The translations under genes were made by a program, and so were the position numbers. Positions 1-8,600 of a stretch of DNA of 15,342 bases are shown here, piece after piece. This DNA is from Melioribacteraceae bacterium (GTDB lineage: Bacteria > Bacteroidota > Ignavibacteria > Ignavibacteriales > Melioribacteraceae). Location: assembly GCA_027858595.1 (NCBI GenBank), contig JAQICK010000085.1, positions 1 through 15,342 on the forward strand. The letters are read 5' to 3'. The notes beneath the pieces were generated by a model, which worked only from the letters and a program-made list of their open reading frames with translations, made no database searches and was not told the origin of the DNA. The stretch's first letter is position 1; each line of letters opens with the position of its first letter.

Positions 1-154
1 AATTTACTTCGCTAACTGCTTCTTGCAATCCAGTCAGCATATCAAGTTTTGTTTTCATTTTTTTTTGTTTTTTAATTAGACTTTCCCATTCGTCAATTCC
101 AATAATCACAGCAGTTTGATTACCCTTTATATCGCTAACGTAACTAACTTCCAT
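1..154 (-). CDS. Antitoxin-like addiction-module protein (5' part; gene runs off the left edge)
   Basis: About 51 codons are visible, starting at an ATG whose complement is CAT at 152-154. A GAGG motif lies roughly 8 nt upstream and supports this start. The protein opens MEVSYVSDIKGNQTAVIIG, followed by IDEWESL and a Lys-rich helix. A short beta hairpin that reads like 'VxYVSDxKGNxTAVxIxIxEW', followed by a charged helix, is typical of small antitoxin or addiction-module proteins common in Bacteroidota, which usually sit just upstream of a RelE/ParE-type toxin. The family call rests on resemblance only. The C-terminal part, which would carry the toxin-binding region, is outside the window, and so is any toxin gene, which would lie further left on the same strand. 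It could equally be an orphan antitoxin-like protein. Confidence 0.6.
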   Translation of the reverse strand, partial: MEVSYVSDIKGNQTAVIIGIDEWESLIKKQKKMKTKLDMLTGLQEAVSEVN

Positions 155-202
155 TATTATACCTCATTAATAATTCTTATCTAAATTTACAATTTTTTAA
201 AC

Positions 203-241
203 AAAAAAAAGGGGCTGCACAAACTTAATTGTAACAGCCCC
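203..241 (-). terminator. Intrinsic terminator of enolase
   Basis: Read on the minus strand, a perfect 7-bp stem GGGGCTG / CAGCCCC (235-241 with 211-217) encloses a 17-nt loop and is followed directly by eight T residues (203-210). It starts about 20 nt after the enolase stop codon. This is a textbook rho-independent terminator and insulates enolase from the antitoxin-like gene downstream. Confidence 0.9.
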
Positions 242-260
242 GTTCGAACTAATTATATAT

Positions 261-1553
261 CTATCCTTTGAAATTAAGAGCAGCAAGACCTGGATAAAAT
301 CCAGTAATATCAAGCTCTTCTTCAATTCGAAGAAGTTGATTGTATTTTGCAACTCTGTCTGTTCTACTTGCAGAACCAGTTTTAATTTGTCCAGCATTAG
401 TTGCAACTGCAATATCAGCAATTGTTGTATCTTCTGTTTCACCAGAACGATGAGAAATTACTGAAGTATAGCTTGCTCTTTTTGCCATTTCAATTGCATC
501 AAGAGTTTCAGTTAAAGTACCAATTTGGTTTACTTTAATTAAAATAGAGTTTGCAATACCTTCGTTAATTCCACGAGAAAGTTTTTCTGTGTTTGTAACA
601 AATAAATCATCACCAACAAGCTGAATTTTGCCGCCTAGTTTCTCTGTCATTAGTTTCCAACCATCCCAATCATTTTCATCAAGACCGTCTTCAATTGAAA
701 TAATAGGATATTTTGCAATTAAGCTTGCATAGATATCAACCATTTCTTCAGCAGTTTTTTCTGATTTATCAGATTTGAAGAAGCTATAAATACCTTTATC
801 TTTTTTATACATTTCGCTTGATGCAACATCAAGGGCAAATGAAATATCTTCGCCAGGTTTGTATCCAGCTTTTTCAATAGCTTCAAGAATTGTGTCTAAA
901 ACTTCTTCGTTTGTTTTTAAGTCTGGTGCAAAGCCACCTTCGTCACCAACAGCAGTATTTAAACCTTTTGATTTAAGTACAGCTTTCAATGCGTGAAAAG
1001 TTTCTGTACCCATTCTTAGAGCTTCTGCAAAAGTATCTGCCCCATGAGGTATTACCATAAACTCTTGGAAATCAACTGTGTTATCTGCATGACTTCCGCC
1101 ATTGATGATGTTCATCATTGGAACAGGCAGAGTTTTTGCGTTTGTTCCGCCAATATATTTGTAAAGAGGCATATCAAATGTTTGAGCTGCAGCTTTAGCA
1201 CAGGCAAGTGAAACTCCAAGCATTGCGTTTGCACCAAGTTTAGATTTGTTCTCAGTTCCATCAAGTTGAATCAGAAAATTATCAATACCTACTTGATCAG
1301 AAGCATCAAAATCAATTAACTCATCGGCTATTACTTCATTAACATTGTCAACAGCTTTTAAAGTTCCTTTTCCAAGATATCTTTCACTATCGCCATCACG
1401 TAATTCTACTGCTTCGTGTTCGCCTGTAGATGCACCACTTGGTACAGCTGCTCTTCCTATTTCTCCTGACTCTAAAAGTACTTCAACTTCTACGGTTGGA
1501 TTTCCTCTCGAATCTAATATTTCTCTTCCGAGAACATCAACTATTGTCGTCAT
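261..1553 (-). CDS. eno: Enolase (phosphopyruvate hydratase)
   Basis: This cytosolic enzyme converts 2-phosphoglycerate to phosphoenolpyruvate in glycolysis and the reverse step in gluconeogenesis. The 430-residue length is normal for bacterial enolase. The N-terminal domain shows GREILDSRGNPTVEVEV (residues 9-25) and the mobile loop PSGASTGEHEA (38-48). The barrel carries the substrate loop GGSHADN (152-158). By alignment with the well-studied enzymes, the metal ligands are D242, E288 (in SIEDG) and D315 (in VGDDLF), and the catalytic residues are E205 (in GDEGGF), K340 and K391. The signature SHRSGETEDTTIAD is at 367-380. Every key residue is present, so the enzyme should be active. The start ATG has GGAG about 6 nt upstream. 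A strong terminator follows the gene. The beta-barrel gene lies 165 nt upstream on the same strand, so read-through is possible but a separate promoter is more likely. Confidence 0.98.
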   Translation of the reverse strand: MTTIVDVLGREILDSRGNPTVEVEVLLESGEIGRAAVPSGASTGEHEAVELRDGDSERYLGKGTLKAVDNVNEVIADELIDFDASDQVGIDNFLIQLDGTENKSKLGANAMLGVSLACAKAAAQTFDMPLYKYIGGTNAKTLPVPMMNIINGGSHADNTVDFQEFMVIPHGADTFAEALRMGTETFHALKAVLKSKGLNTAVGDEGGFAPDLKTNEEVLDTILEAIEKAGYKPGEDISFALDVASSEMYKKDKGIYSFFKSDKSEKTAEEMVDIYASLIAKYPIISIEDGLDENDWDGWKLMTEKLGGKIQLVGDDLFVTNTEKLSRGINEGIANSILIKVNQIGTLTETLDAIEMAKRASYTSVISHRSGETEDTTIADIAVATNAGQIKTGSASRTDRVAKYNQLLRIEEELDITGFYPGLAALNFKG

Positions 1554-1718
1554 TTTTTCTCCATTTAAGTTTATTAATTGAATGCGTTAAGATACTGAAA
1601 ATTGATAAGAAGGACATTGTAAAATTCTATAAAAGGTAACTTTGAATAAACATTTGTGGAATTTATTTAATGAAGAGGACTTGTTGCTGGGTTGGTTAAG
1701 TCATTAATTTTGTTCAGT

Positions 1719-2360
1719 TTAGTACATTATTCCAACACTAAGTGTTATGTAAAAGGTTCCAATCTCATTTTTTCTTTGATTTGTTAAATGTTCTACGCCA
1801 TCTGCAATAAATTTGATATATTGATAACGCATGCTTAGTCCAACAAGATTGCTTTTACTCAATCCAAAATCGGCTCCAAAACCAACATAACCACCAGCTG
1901 CAAGATTAAATTTTGCATAATTGAAAGATGTAAAGAACTCTTCTTCATATGGAGTTGAAATTGATAGTGTTGGTCCAACGCCTGCCATAAAATAAGGACG
2001 AAGATTATCTGTTAACTCTTTTTCAAAAACTCGGTAATGAATTCCAATATTTAACGGCAATAGAAAAACACGATTTTCTTTTTCCGCCACATATGAATTT
2101 CCATAATAATCGAAATATTCAAATTCTCTATCATTTTTCGATTCGGAAAAAGATAAATCGATAAAACCACTAACTTTAGTAGAAATAGTTTTCCTAAAAA
2201 AAGTGCCAATCCCAAAACCACCATCGCTAAACATTAAATTAACACCCCACGAATTTGTGGGGAATTGAATCATAGGCTTTTCTGGGGCAATTTCACCAAT
2301 CTTCTGTCCGTAATTGAACAAAACAGGAAGAAGCAATAATATTATTAGAATCTTTTTCAA
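1719..2360 (-). CDS. Outer-membrane beta-barrel protein with signal peptide
   Basis: The 213-residue protein begins with a signal peptide: a Lys pair, then a hydrophobic core (ILIILLLLPVLF), with likely cleavage near residues 18-20 (NYGQ). The mature part alternates polar and hydrophobic or aromatic residues with Gly-rich turns, for example GFGIGTFF (48-55), YFMAGVGPTLSI (123-134) and AAGGYVGFGADFG (154-166). It ends in a strand finishing with Tyr (ITLSVGIMY). This is the signature of a small 8- to 10-strand outer-membrane barrel of the OMP_b-brl type, and the C-terminal aromatic residue fits BAM-dependent insertion. The start is TTG (complement CAA at 2358-2360). No in-frame ATG lies at or just upstream of the signal peptide, and the ribosome site is weak. 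The ligand or role cannot be read from the sequence. It is followed by enolase on the same strand, with no obvious functional link. Confidence 0.8.
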   Translation of the reverse strand: MKKILIILLLLPVLFNYGQKIGEIAPEKPMIQFPTNSWGVNLMFSDGGFGIGTFFRKTISTKVSGFIDLSFSESKNDREFEYFDYYGNSYVAEKENRVFLLPLNIGIHYRVFEKELTDNLRPYFMAGVGPTLSISTPYEEEFFTSFNYAKFNLAAGGYVGFGADFGLSKSNLVGLSMRYQYIKFIADGVEHLTNQRKNEIGTFYITLSVGIMY

Positions 2361-2588
2361 TTTAAATGTTTTTCTCTTTTTTAAGCAAGGTTCTTTAAAA
2401 ATTAGAACATGTTATTTCAAACCCTCAAATTAGAAAATTTTAATTTGTGGAAGATTTTTCATTCCTCCCTGTGGGACTTGAAATGACAATACTCTTATAT
2501 GTTTTTCAGAAACTCTAATATTGATAGTAATAATATATTAAATTTAGATGTTATATATAAGAACACTTTTTTATCACAATAAATTTTT
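2361..2588. other. Divergent intergenic spacer (228 nt), largest non-coding gap in the window
   Basis: This very AT-rich spacer separates the beta-barrel gene (minus) from the AddB-like gene (plus) and must carry both promoters. I found no convincing TTG/TAnnTTTG Bacteroidota-type promoter pair on either strand. It contains a short decayed palindromic element at 2450-2488, listed separately. No small ORF or RNA gene could be supported. Confidence 0.6.
2450..2488 (-). repeat. Possible decayed TGTCAT-type intergenic element
   Basis: On the minus strand it begins TGTCATTTCAAG, has a small TCCC/GGGA hairpin (2466-2469 with 2473-2476, loop TGT), and continues into GGAATGAAAAATCTTC. The 'TGTCATTTC...GGAATGAAAAATC' style resembles short palindromic elements scattered between genes in many Bacteroidota and Ignavibacteria genomes. 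The element cut by the right edge of this window also opens TGTCAT. Membership in a family is an inference that needs other copies in the genome. Confidence 0.35.
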
Positions 2589-5500
2589 ATGATACTAACT
2601 AAAGCAAACATTAAATCTGCAAATACTGATAAGTTTTTAAATGAGAAAATAAAAGCAAATCAATTCAATAAATTTTTATTAGTAGTTCCAACCAACAGAA
2701 AACTAAGAACACTCAAGAAAAAGATAATTTCGGAAGCACCAAACCAGACTGTTACTAAAATAAATATAGAAACTATTAGCACACTAACAAAAAAACTACT
2801 TCTAGCTTCGCAACAATTTCACGAATTGAGTGATGAGGCTGCATCAATTTTTATTGAACAAAGCGTAAAGGAAGTTCCGCTAATTTATTTGAATAATTAC
2901 GATGGGAATATTCCATCAGGCACATTGAGCAAAATCAAAAATGTAATTTCAAAGTATAAAAAAGAAGGAATAACCCCAGAGCTATTGTTAAAAGAATCGG
3001 AAAAGCTAGAGCGTTCTGAAAAGAAGAAAGCAATTGACATAGCTAATATTTATAAAGTTTATCAGAATAAATGCAATGAACTCAAGGCCTTCGAAATTGG
3101 AGATATTTACTCAAACTTATCTCAATTTAAGCTGAATGATTTTAAAAATAATTTCAAACACTTATACTTTGATGTTGATCTGATTGTCTTTGATGGCTTT
3201 GACACATTCTCCTCATTAGAAATTTCAATATTAAACAAGCTTTCATCCTTAGAAAACACAGATTTATTTCTCAACTTCGATTACTATTCGTACAATCCAA
3301 TAGTATTTTCACATCTCGATGAAACTTACAATAGACTACAGCAGTTTGGATTTAATAAAATTGAGGACACTTTTGAAATCAATCCAGACAAGTTTATCGA
3401 AATCGTTCGCAAAAGATTATTTCTTAAATCTGATAAAACTGTTGACAACAAATACACAAATAGAATAACTAAAATGACAGCACCAAGTAGGGATAAAGAA
3501 GTTATAACAATTGCCAAAGAGATAAAATCGCTACTCCTTTCTGGAAAAGCTGAACCTCATGAGATTTCGGTTACATTTAATTTGATTAGCAATTACTCTT
3601 CAATAGTCCGCGATACATTCATGGCATATGGAATACCTGTTAATTTAACCGATAGACTTAAACTTGATAATTCTCTTTCTGTAATTGCAATTATTAGTTT
3701 TTTGGAAATATTAAATTCTGATTTTTACTACAAAAATATTATACGTGCCTTCAGCAACTCATTTGTTCACATAGACAATTTTGATATGGATGCACTTCTT
3801 TTCTCTGCAACAAACCTTAAGATAGTTGTAGGAAGAGAAAATTGGATGTTTTCACTATTGCGTGGTATCACTTTTGAAAAGAATTTGGGTGGACTTTCCA
3901 AAAGCACAAAACGAATACTTAAATATCAAAAAGCATCTCAAAGCCTTGACATTATTGATGATTTGTTATCACCTTTTAAAACAGAACTTACACCCACACA
4001 ATTTTATAATGAGTTAAATAGATTAACACATAAATTAAATATTCCACAAAATATTTTGGCTTCTGAGAATACCAACAAAGAGAATGAGATTAAAGCATTA
4101 ACAACTCTTCTTGATTCTGCAAAGGAAACATTTAATTTAATTGAAGAGGAGAATGGTGATACTACTTTTAATCTTTCCTTCTATCTTGAAAAACTATCTA
4201 CGCTAAGTACCTCTACTAGATTTAATATAAAGGAGCGTTCAGATTATGGGGTTCTGATAACAAACATTAATGAACTACGTGGCCTCAGCTTTAAGTATTC
4301 TTTTATCGGTGGGTTGGTTGATGGAGATTTTCCAACACGATACAGACCAGAAATATTTTTCTCGGGCTCTTTTGCAAAAAAAGAATCTCACCATTTAAAT
4401 GAAGAACGTTTCCATTTCTATCAAGCACTATCATCGTGGAGTAGTGGGCTGTACCTGACACATCCGGCAGGAGAGAGTTTCACAGTTTCAACATTTATGC
4501 AAGACTTTGAAAAGAGTTTTTCTATTAGCGAAAAAACATCTAGTGATTTTGATGATTTAATTTATTCAAAAGAAGAAGCCGAAAGGAAAATATCACTTGA
4601 GTCTCCGGAGTTTCCTCTTTCAGCAAAGCAAAAAAAATGGAATGAACAAAGAACAAATATTGAACTTAGAAATAGAGAGCCTCACTCTCACTCTTTCTAC
4701 AACGGCTTTCTTTTTAATGCTGATGAAAATTTTTCGGATAGAGAAAACTACAAAGAATTGCCTTACTCGATTTCACAACTGGAGAGTTATACACAGTGCC
4801 CATTTAAATATTTTTTAGAACGAGTATTAAAAGTTGAAATTGCAGATGAACCTGATGAAGAAGTGGAGGCAATTGAAATAGGCAGTTTACTGCATTCAAT
4901 TGTTTATGGATTTTATACTGAGTTAAAAAAGCAAAGAATTAAGTTGCAAGGCTGTACAGACAAAGTCTTTGCTATTGCTGAAGAAATCTTATTTGATGTA
5001 GCCCAAAAGCAAGTTCATGACATTTTCAACAACTCACCTTTTGCTTTTTTTGAAGAGGAGAAAATTTTTGGAATTCGTGGCAAAAGAGAACACTCCATAT
5101 TGTATAAATTTCTTCTGAAAGAGCGGGAGGATAACAGTGGCATGACCCCAAAATATTTTGAAACAAATTTTGGCGTTGAAGATGTTGAGCAAGACAAATC
5201 CCTTTCAATAAATGAGCCTTTAATGCTGGATGATATTCAACTAAGAGGAAAAATTGATAGGATTGATATTAATAAAACACAAAACACTTTTGAAGTGATT
5301 GATTACAAAACTGGCAGTAAAAAAATAACAACGGCAGAAATTGTGGATGGACTTTCACTTCAACTTCCAATATATGTATGGGCAGCCAAAACACTACTCC
5401 TAAACAATTCTGATACGGAACAAAATCCGGAAGCAATGACCATCTACTCTTTGAAATACATGGAGAAAACTTTTGGAAAAAACAGAGTGTCTCTCAGTAG

Positions 5501-5690
5501 AAAAAAGGATGCAAATCAAACAGACTTGATTGAAGGATTTGTTGATACTGCTTTGAATCATGTGAGAGAGTCGGTTGCTAATATTAGAAAAGGAAATTTT
5601 CCACTTACTAAATTTATAGACAACACCGAGAAAGTTTGTAGGTTCTGTAACTACAAAATGATTTGTAGAATTGATGCAGTTAAGAATTAG
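2589..5690 (+). CDS. AddB-like PD-(D/E)XK exonuclease with Fe-S staple (helicase-like body lacks Walker A)
   Basis: The 1033-residue protein has the layout of AddB, the nuclease subunit of the AddAB/RecBCD-type machinery that processes double-strand DNA ends for recombination. The N-terminal part is UvrD-like in fold but has no GxGKT motif; where a Walker A would be expected it reads LLVVPTNRKLR (30-40). A degenerate helicase motif is visible at 557-581 (ITNINELRGL, then GGLVDGDFP), followed by ERFHFYQALSSW (606-617). The C-terminal nuclease domain is intact: GSLLH (H769), GKIDRID (D890), IDYKTG (D905, K907) and SLQLPIY (Q925). Four cysteines match the AddB iron-sulfur staple: C737 just before the nuclease domain, then C1017-X2-C1020-X5-C1026 at its end. 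No addA-like helicase is adjacent. The gene stands alone and ends 7 nt from a convergent gene. It could also be named a RecB-family or exodeoxyribonuclease V gamma-like protein. No clear ribosome site precedes the ATG. Confidence 0.85.
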   Translation: MILTKANIKSANTDKFLNEKIKANQFNKFLLVVPTNRKLRTLKKKIISEAPNQTVTKINIETISTLTKKLLLASQQFHELSDEAASIFIEQSVKEVPLIYLNNYDGNIPSGTLSKIKNVISKYKKEGITPELLLKESEKLERSEKKKAIDIANIYKVYQNKCNELKAFEIGDIYSNLSQFKLNDFKNNFKHLYFDVDLIVFDGFDTFSSLEISILNKLSSLENTDLFLNFDYYSYNPIVFSHLDETYNRLQQFGFNKIEDTFEINPDKFIEIVRKRLFLKSDKTVDNKYTNRITKMTAPSRDKEVITIAKEIKSLLLSGKAEPHEISVTFNLISNYSSIVRDTFMAYGIPVNLTDRLKLDNSLSVIAIISFLEILNSDFYYKNIIRAFSNSFVHIDNFDMDALLFSATNLKIVVGRENWMFSLLRGITFEKNLGGLSKSTKRILKYQKASQSLDIIDDLLSPFKTELTPTQFYNELNRLTHKLNIPQNILASENTNKENEIKALTTLLDSAKETFNLIEEENGDTTFNLSFYLEKLSTLSTSTRFNIKERSDYGVLITNINELRGLSFKYSFIGGLVDGDFPTRYRPEIFFSGSFAKKESHHLNEERFHFYQALSSWSSGLYLTHPAGESFTVSTFMQDFEKSFSISEKTSSDFDDLIYSKEEAERKISLESPEFPLSAKQKKWNEQRTNIELRNREPHSHSFYNGFLFNADENFSDRENYKELPYSISQLESYTQCPFKYFLERVLKVEIADEPDEEVEAIEIGSLLHSIVYGFYTELKKQRIKLQGCTDKVFAIAEEILFDVAQKQVHDIFNNSPFAFFEEEKIFGIRGKREHSILYKFLLKEREDNSGMTPKYFETNFGVEDVEQDKSLSINEPLMLDDIQLRGKIDRIDINKTQNTFEVIDYKTGSKKITTAEIVDGLSLQLPIYVWAAKTLLLNNSDTEQNPEAMTIYSLKYMEKTFGKNRVSLSRKKDANQTDLIEGFVDTALNHVRESVANIRKGNFPLTKFIDNTEKVCRFCNYKMICRIDAVKN

Positions 5691-5697
5691 TGCTGAG
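5691..5697. other. 7-nt convergent junction without a terminator
   Basis: The stop of the AddB-like gene (TAG, 5688-5690) and that of the multi-LTD gene (complement TTA, 5698-5700) are separated by only 7 nt. No hairpin with a T-run fits here, so each transcript must run into the opposite gene and overlap its partner in antisense, unless termination is factor-dependent. Confidence 0.7.
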
Positions 5698-8600
5698 TTA
5701 CAATTTCCTTGCAACAACTATAACATCCTTATAAGATGTGCTTGCACGTGAGTTGATATCCACAGCTTCTAGATAAACAATATACATTCCAATTTGCAGA
5801 GGATTTCCGTCCTCGTTCAGTCCGTTAAATATTATTGACCCAGAATTTGCTACAGCTTTATTGTTTACAAGAGTTCGCACAATTCTGCCATGATCGTCAA
5901 ATATTTTAATTCTTATTTGAGCAGTGTTATATGGAAGAGAATAATTGATAATTGCAAAATCTTCAAAGCCATCATTGTCTGGTGAAAATGGATTAGGACT
6001 AAATGAAATTCCATTCTCTTGTTTTTCGTTTTGAGCAAATATCGAGTTTACTATTCCCGGAGTTGCACCGCTTTTACTAACCGATGTGCTCCAGTTGGTT
6101 TGCTCGTTACTGATTATCTCAGATGTAATTCTTTCGAGTGACTTGTTTTTTGTTATAGCAATATTTTGGTTGTGCCATTTAGGATTGTAAAACAGCGAGT
6201 CAATTCTATTTCCCCAATGGTCAATAATTACAATGCTTTCACCATCATTCGATAAAGAAAGCGAACCGGATTTGAGAACTGTAAAGTTCACATCCTCTGA
6301 GAATTCATAGTAATTTATTATTGATGAATCAGATGCTATTACAAAATATTCTTTTGATTTGAGAATTAAGAATGTAGAGACGACTTCAAAATAATCTTTT
6401 TCATTAATTATTAATTCCCACCCACCGATATCAATATCATTTTCGGTTGGATTAAACAATTCAACAAACTCGCTATTATCAATTTCGGGAGCAAACATTA
6501 TTTCGTTAATTATTATAGAATTTTCATCGGCTGGTGTGGTTTCCAATACCGAGTTACTCAAGCCTGGAGTGGCTCCCGTTGCTGATAGAGAGGGAAGCCA
6601 ATTGTAAATACCCGTTGAATTGTCGGAGACTAAAACTCTTTCTAAAGAACGACCTTTTTCTATTTCCCAATCGTTGTCATATCTCAGGCTATCAACTACT
6701 TTCTGATTAAAGTCATAAAGTATTATTCCATCTTCGGTATTTCCTAATGTTCCAAAATTAACTTCTATCGCTTCAGCATTTTTATATGAAAATTTAGAAG
6801 TGTCATTTGTAATTATTATAAATTCATTGACTTCAATAACTAAAGGTGCATCAGATATTTTACATGGTTTGGGAGTTGTGTATAAATCGCTAACAAACCA
6901 ATTTGAAATATCAATATCCATCGTATAATTGTTATAGAGTTCAATCCATTCTGCTTCATCTGTTTTAGGATTTGCCATAAATTCGTTAATTATAATTGTA
7001 TTTCTTTTAGCTCCAGGGTGAAGAGTAATTGTCGTTTTATTATTTGAACTATTCTCATCTAGTGAATACTTAAGTTCTACAAATATTTTTGCCGAGTCAG
7101 TTAATTTGAATAAATGTTCCGATTGTAAGATTACAGAATCGGCAACTGCCAAATCGCTATATTCAATTTCATCCAGTATTAAAATGACATTATCCATTTC
7201 ATATTCAATTTTGCTTGAATATGAGGCGACATTTTTTAATCCAATATTTTTAATTTTTACTTCTACAAAAACATCATCATCTAATGTTGGAAACTCTGGT
7301 AGAGTAGTGATTTCACAAATAGCTAAATCGTTTTCAAACGGAGTAACACTATTCTTTCGTCCAGGAGTGCTAAGTTCTAAATCTGATGAGCTTTTCCAAT
7401 TTGTTGAATCAGTTGATGAGTTTGATACAAGAACCCGTTCCAACGAGGAGCCATTGCTTCCACCCCAGTTTAATTTATACTCAATTGAATCGATTGTTTC
7501 TCCAAATGTATCTTTAATTACAACGCCATCAATATCATTATTTAAATTTGCAAAATTGATTGTAATTATTGGCGAAACTATTGATGAGTGGTAATCCCAG
7601 ATTGTTGAATCTTTTGAAACGACTATATAATTTTTAGGACTTATAAATTTATTGGTTACTATTTCTATAATTTTCGGAGTTGTGAGAATATCCGAAATTG
7701 TAAATCCATTGATATTAATGGAGTCATCTGTTGTGTTAAAAAATTCAATCCACTCTGGTTCTCCATTTATGGGTGAATACATAATTTCGTTTACAATAAT
7801 GGATGCTTGTCTGAACCCAGGAGTAATTGAATTTTCAATTGAATTATTTGAACTATCCTCATCATTAGGCAATACACCTTTTATAATAAACATGTGTTCG
7901 TGCTTAATGCTTTCTAGTTTCCATGTGAATTGATGAATTAGTGAGTCGCCTGAATTTAGAAGAATTGATTCACTCGTTTCGTGTAGAATTATATTTTTCG
8001 AATCAAGATTTACATCCTCAAATAATTGCACTAAAAATTCAACATTCTCCTTTCCAATATTATTTACTTTAACCGAGACTAAAACCCCCTCGCTATATTT
8101 TGGAATTTCTGGAGTAAATAATATTTCGGTTAAAGCAACATCATAATCTTTTATACTTATCGAATTTACCCTTGCTGGCGTGCCTCCAACCAGTTGTTTA
8201 GTAGATTGCCAATTTACTGAATCAACGGAGGAGCCTTCGCTATAAAAGCGCTCAAGAGATTTTCCATTGGCACCTCCCCACGAATCAAAATAGTAAAGCG
8301 AATCAATAACTCTGTTTAATGAATCTAAAATTATGATTCTATCTCCGCCATTATTTAAGCCAGGTAAGCTTGCAATTATAAAATTTTGCACATTTGGATA
8401 AACATCAATAAAACTGCTATCATCTGCAAAAACAAAGTATTCATTGGGGTTTAGTATTATATCATCGAACAAAAGGCTTGCTGTAGTTGCATTATCAGCC
8501 ATTTGATAATTCTTTAGGTTTATGCTTTTAGAACTACCATTAAATATTTCAATCCATTCTGGCTCGGGAGAAATTGGTGAGTGCATAATTTCATTTATAA

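Noticed and set aside
197..442. 81-residue minus-strand ORF across the enolase 3' end and terminator
   Set aside because: It spans the terminator hairpin, is Leu/Ile-rich and out of frame with enolase, so it is a shadow.
2589..5690. A defence-system nuclease
   Set aside because: The layout, the cysteine staple and the lone housekeeping context match AddB-type DNA repair; no partner defence genes are adjacent.
5400..5717. 105-residue minus-strand ORF over the 3' end of the AddB-like gene
   Set aside because: It overlaps the conserved nuclease and Fe-S coding region and shows no motif of its own.
7106..7594. 162-residue plus-strand ORF inside the multi-LTD gene
   Set aside because: It is Ser- and Ile-rich low-complexity translation antisense to a clear domain protein, with no ribosome site or recognisable fold; it is a shadow.
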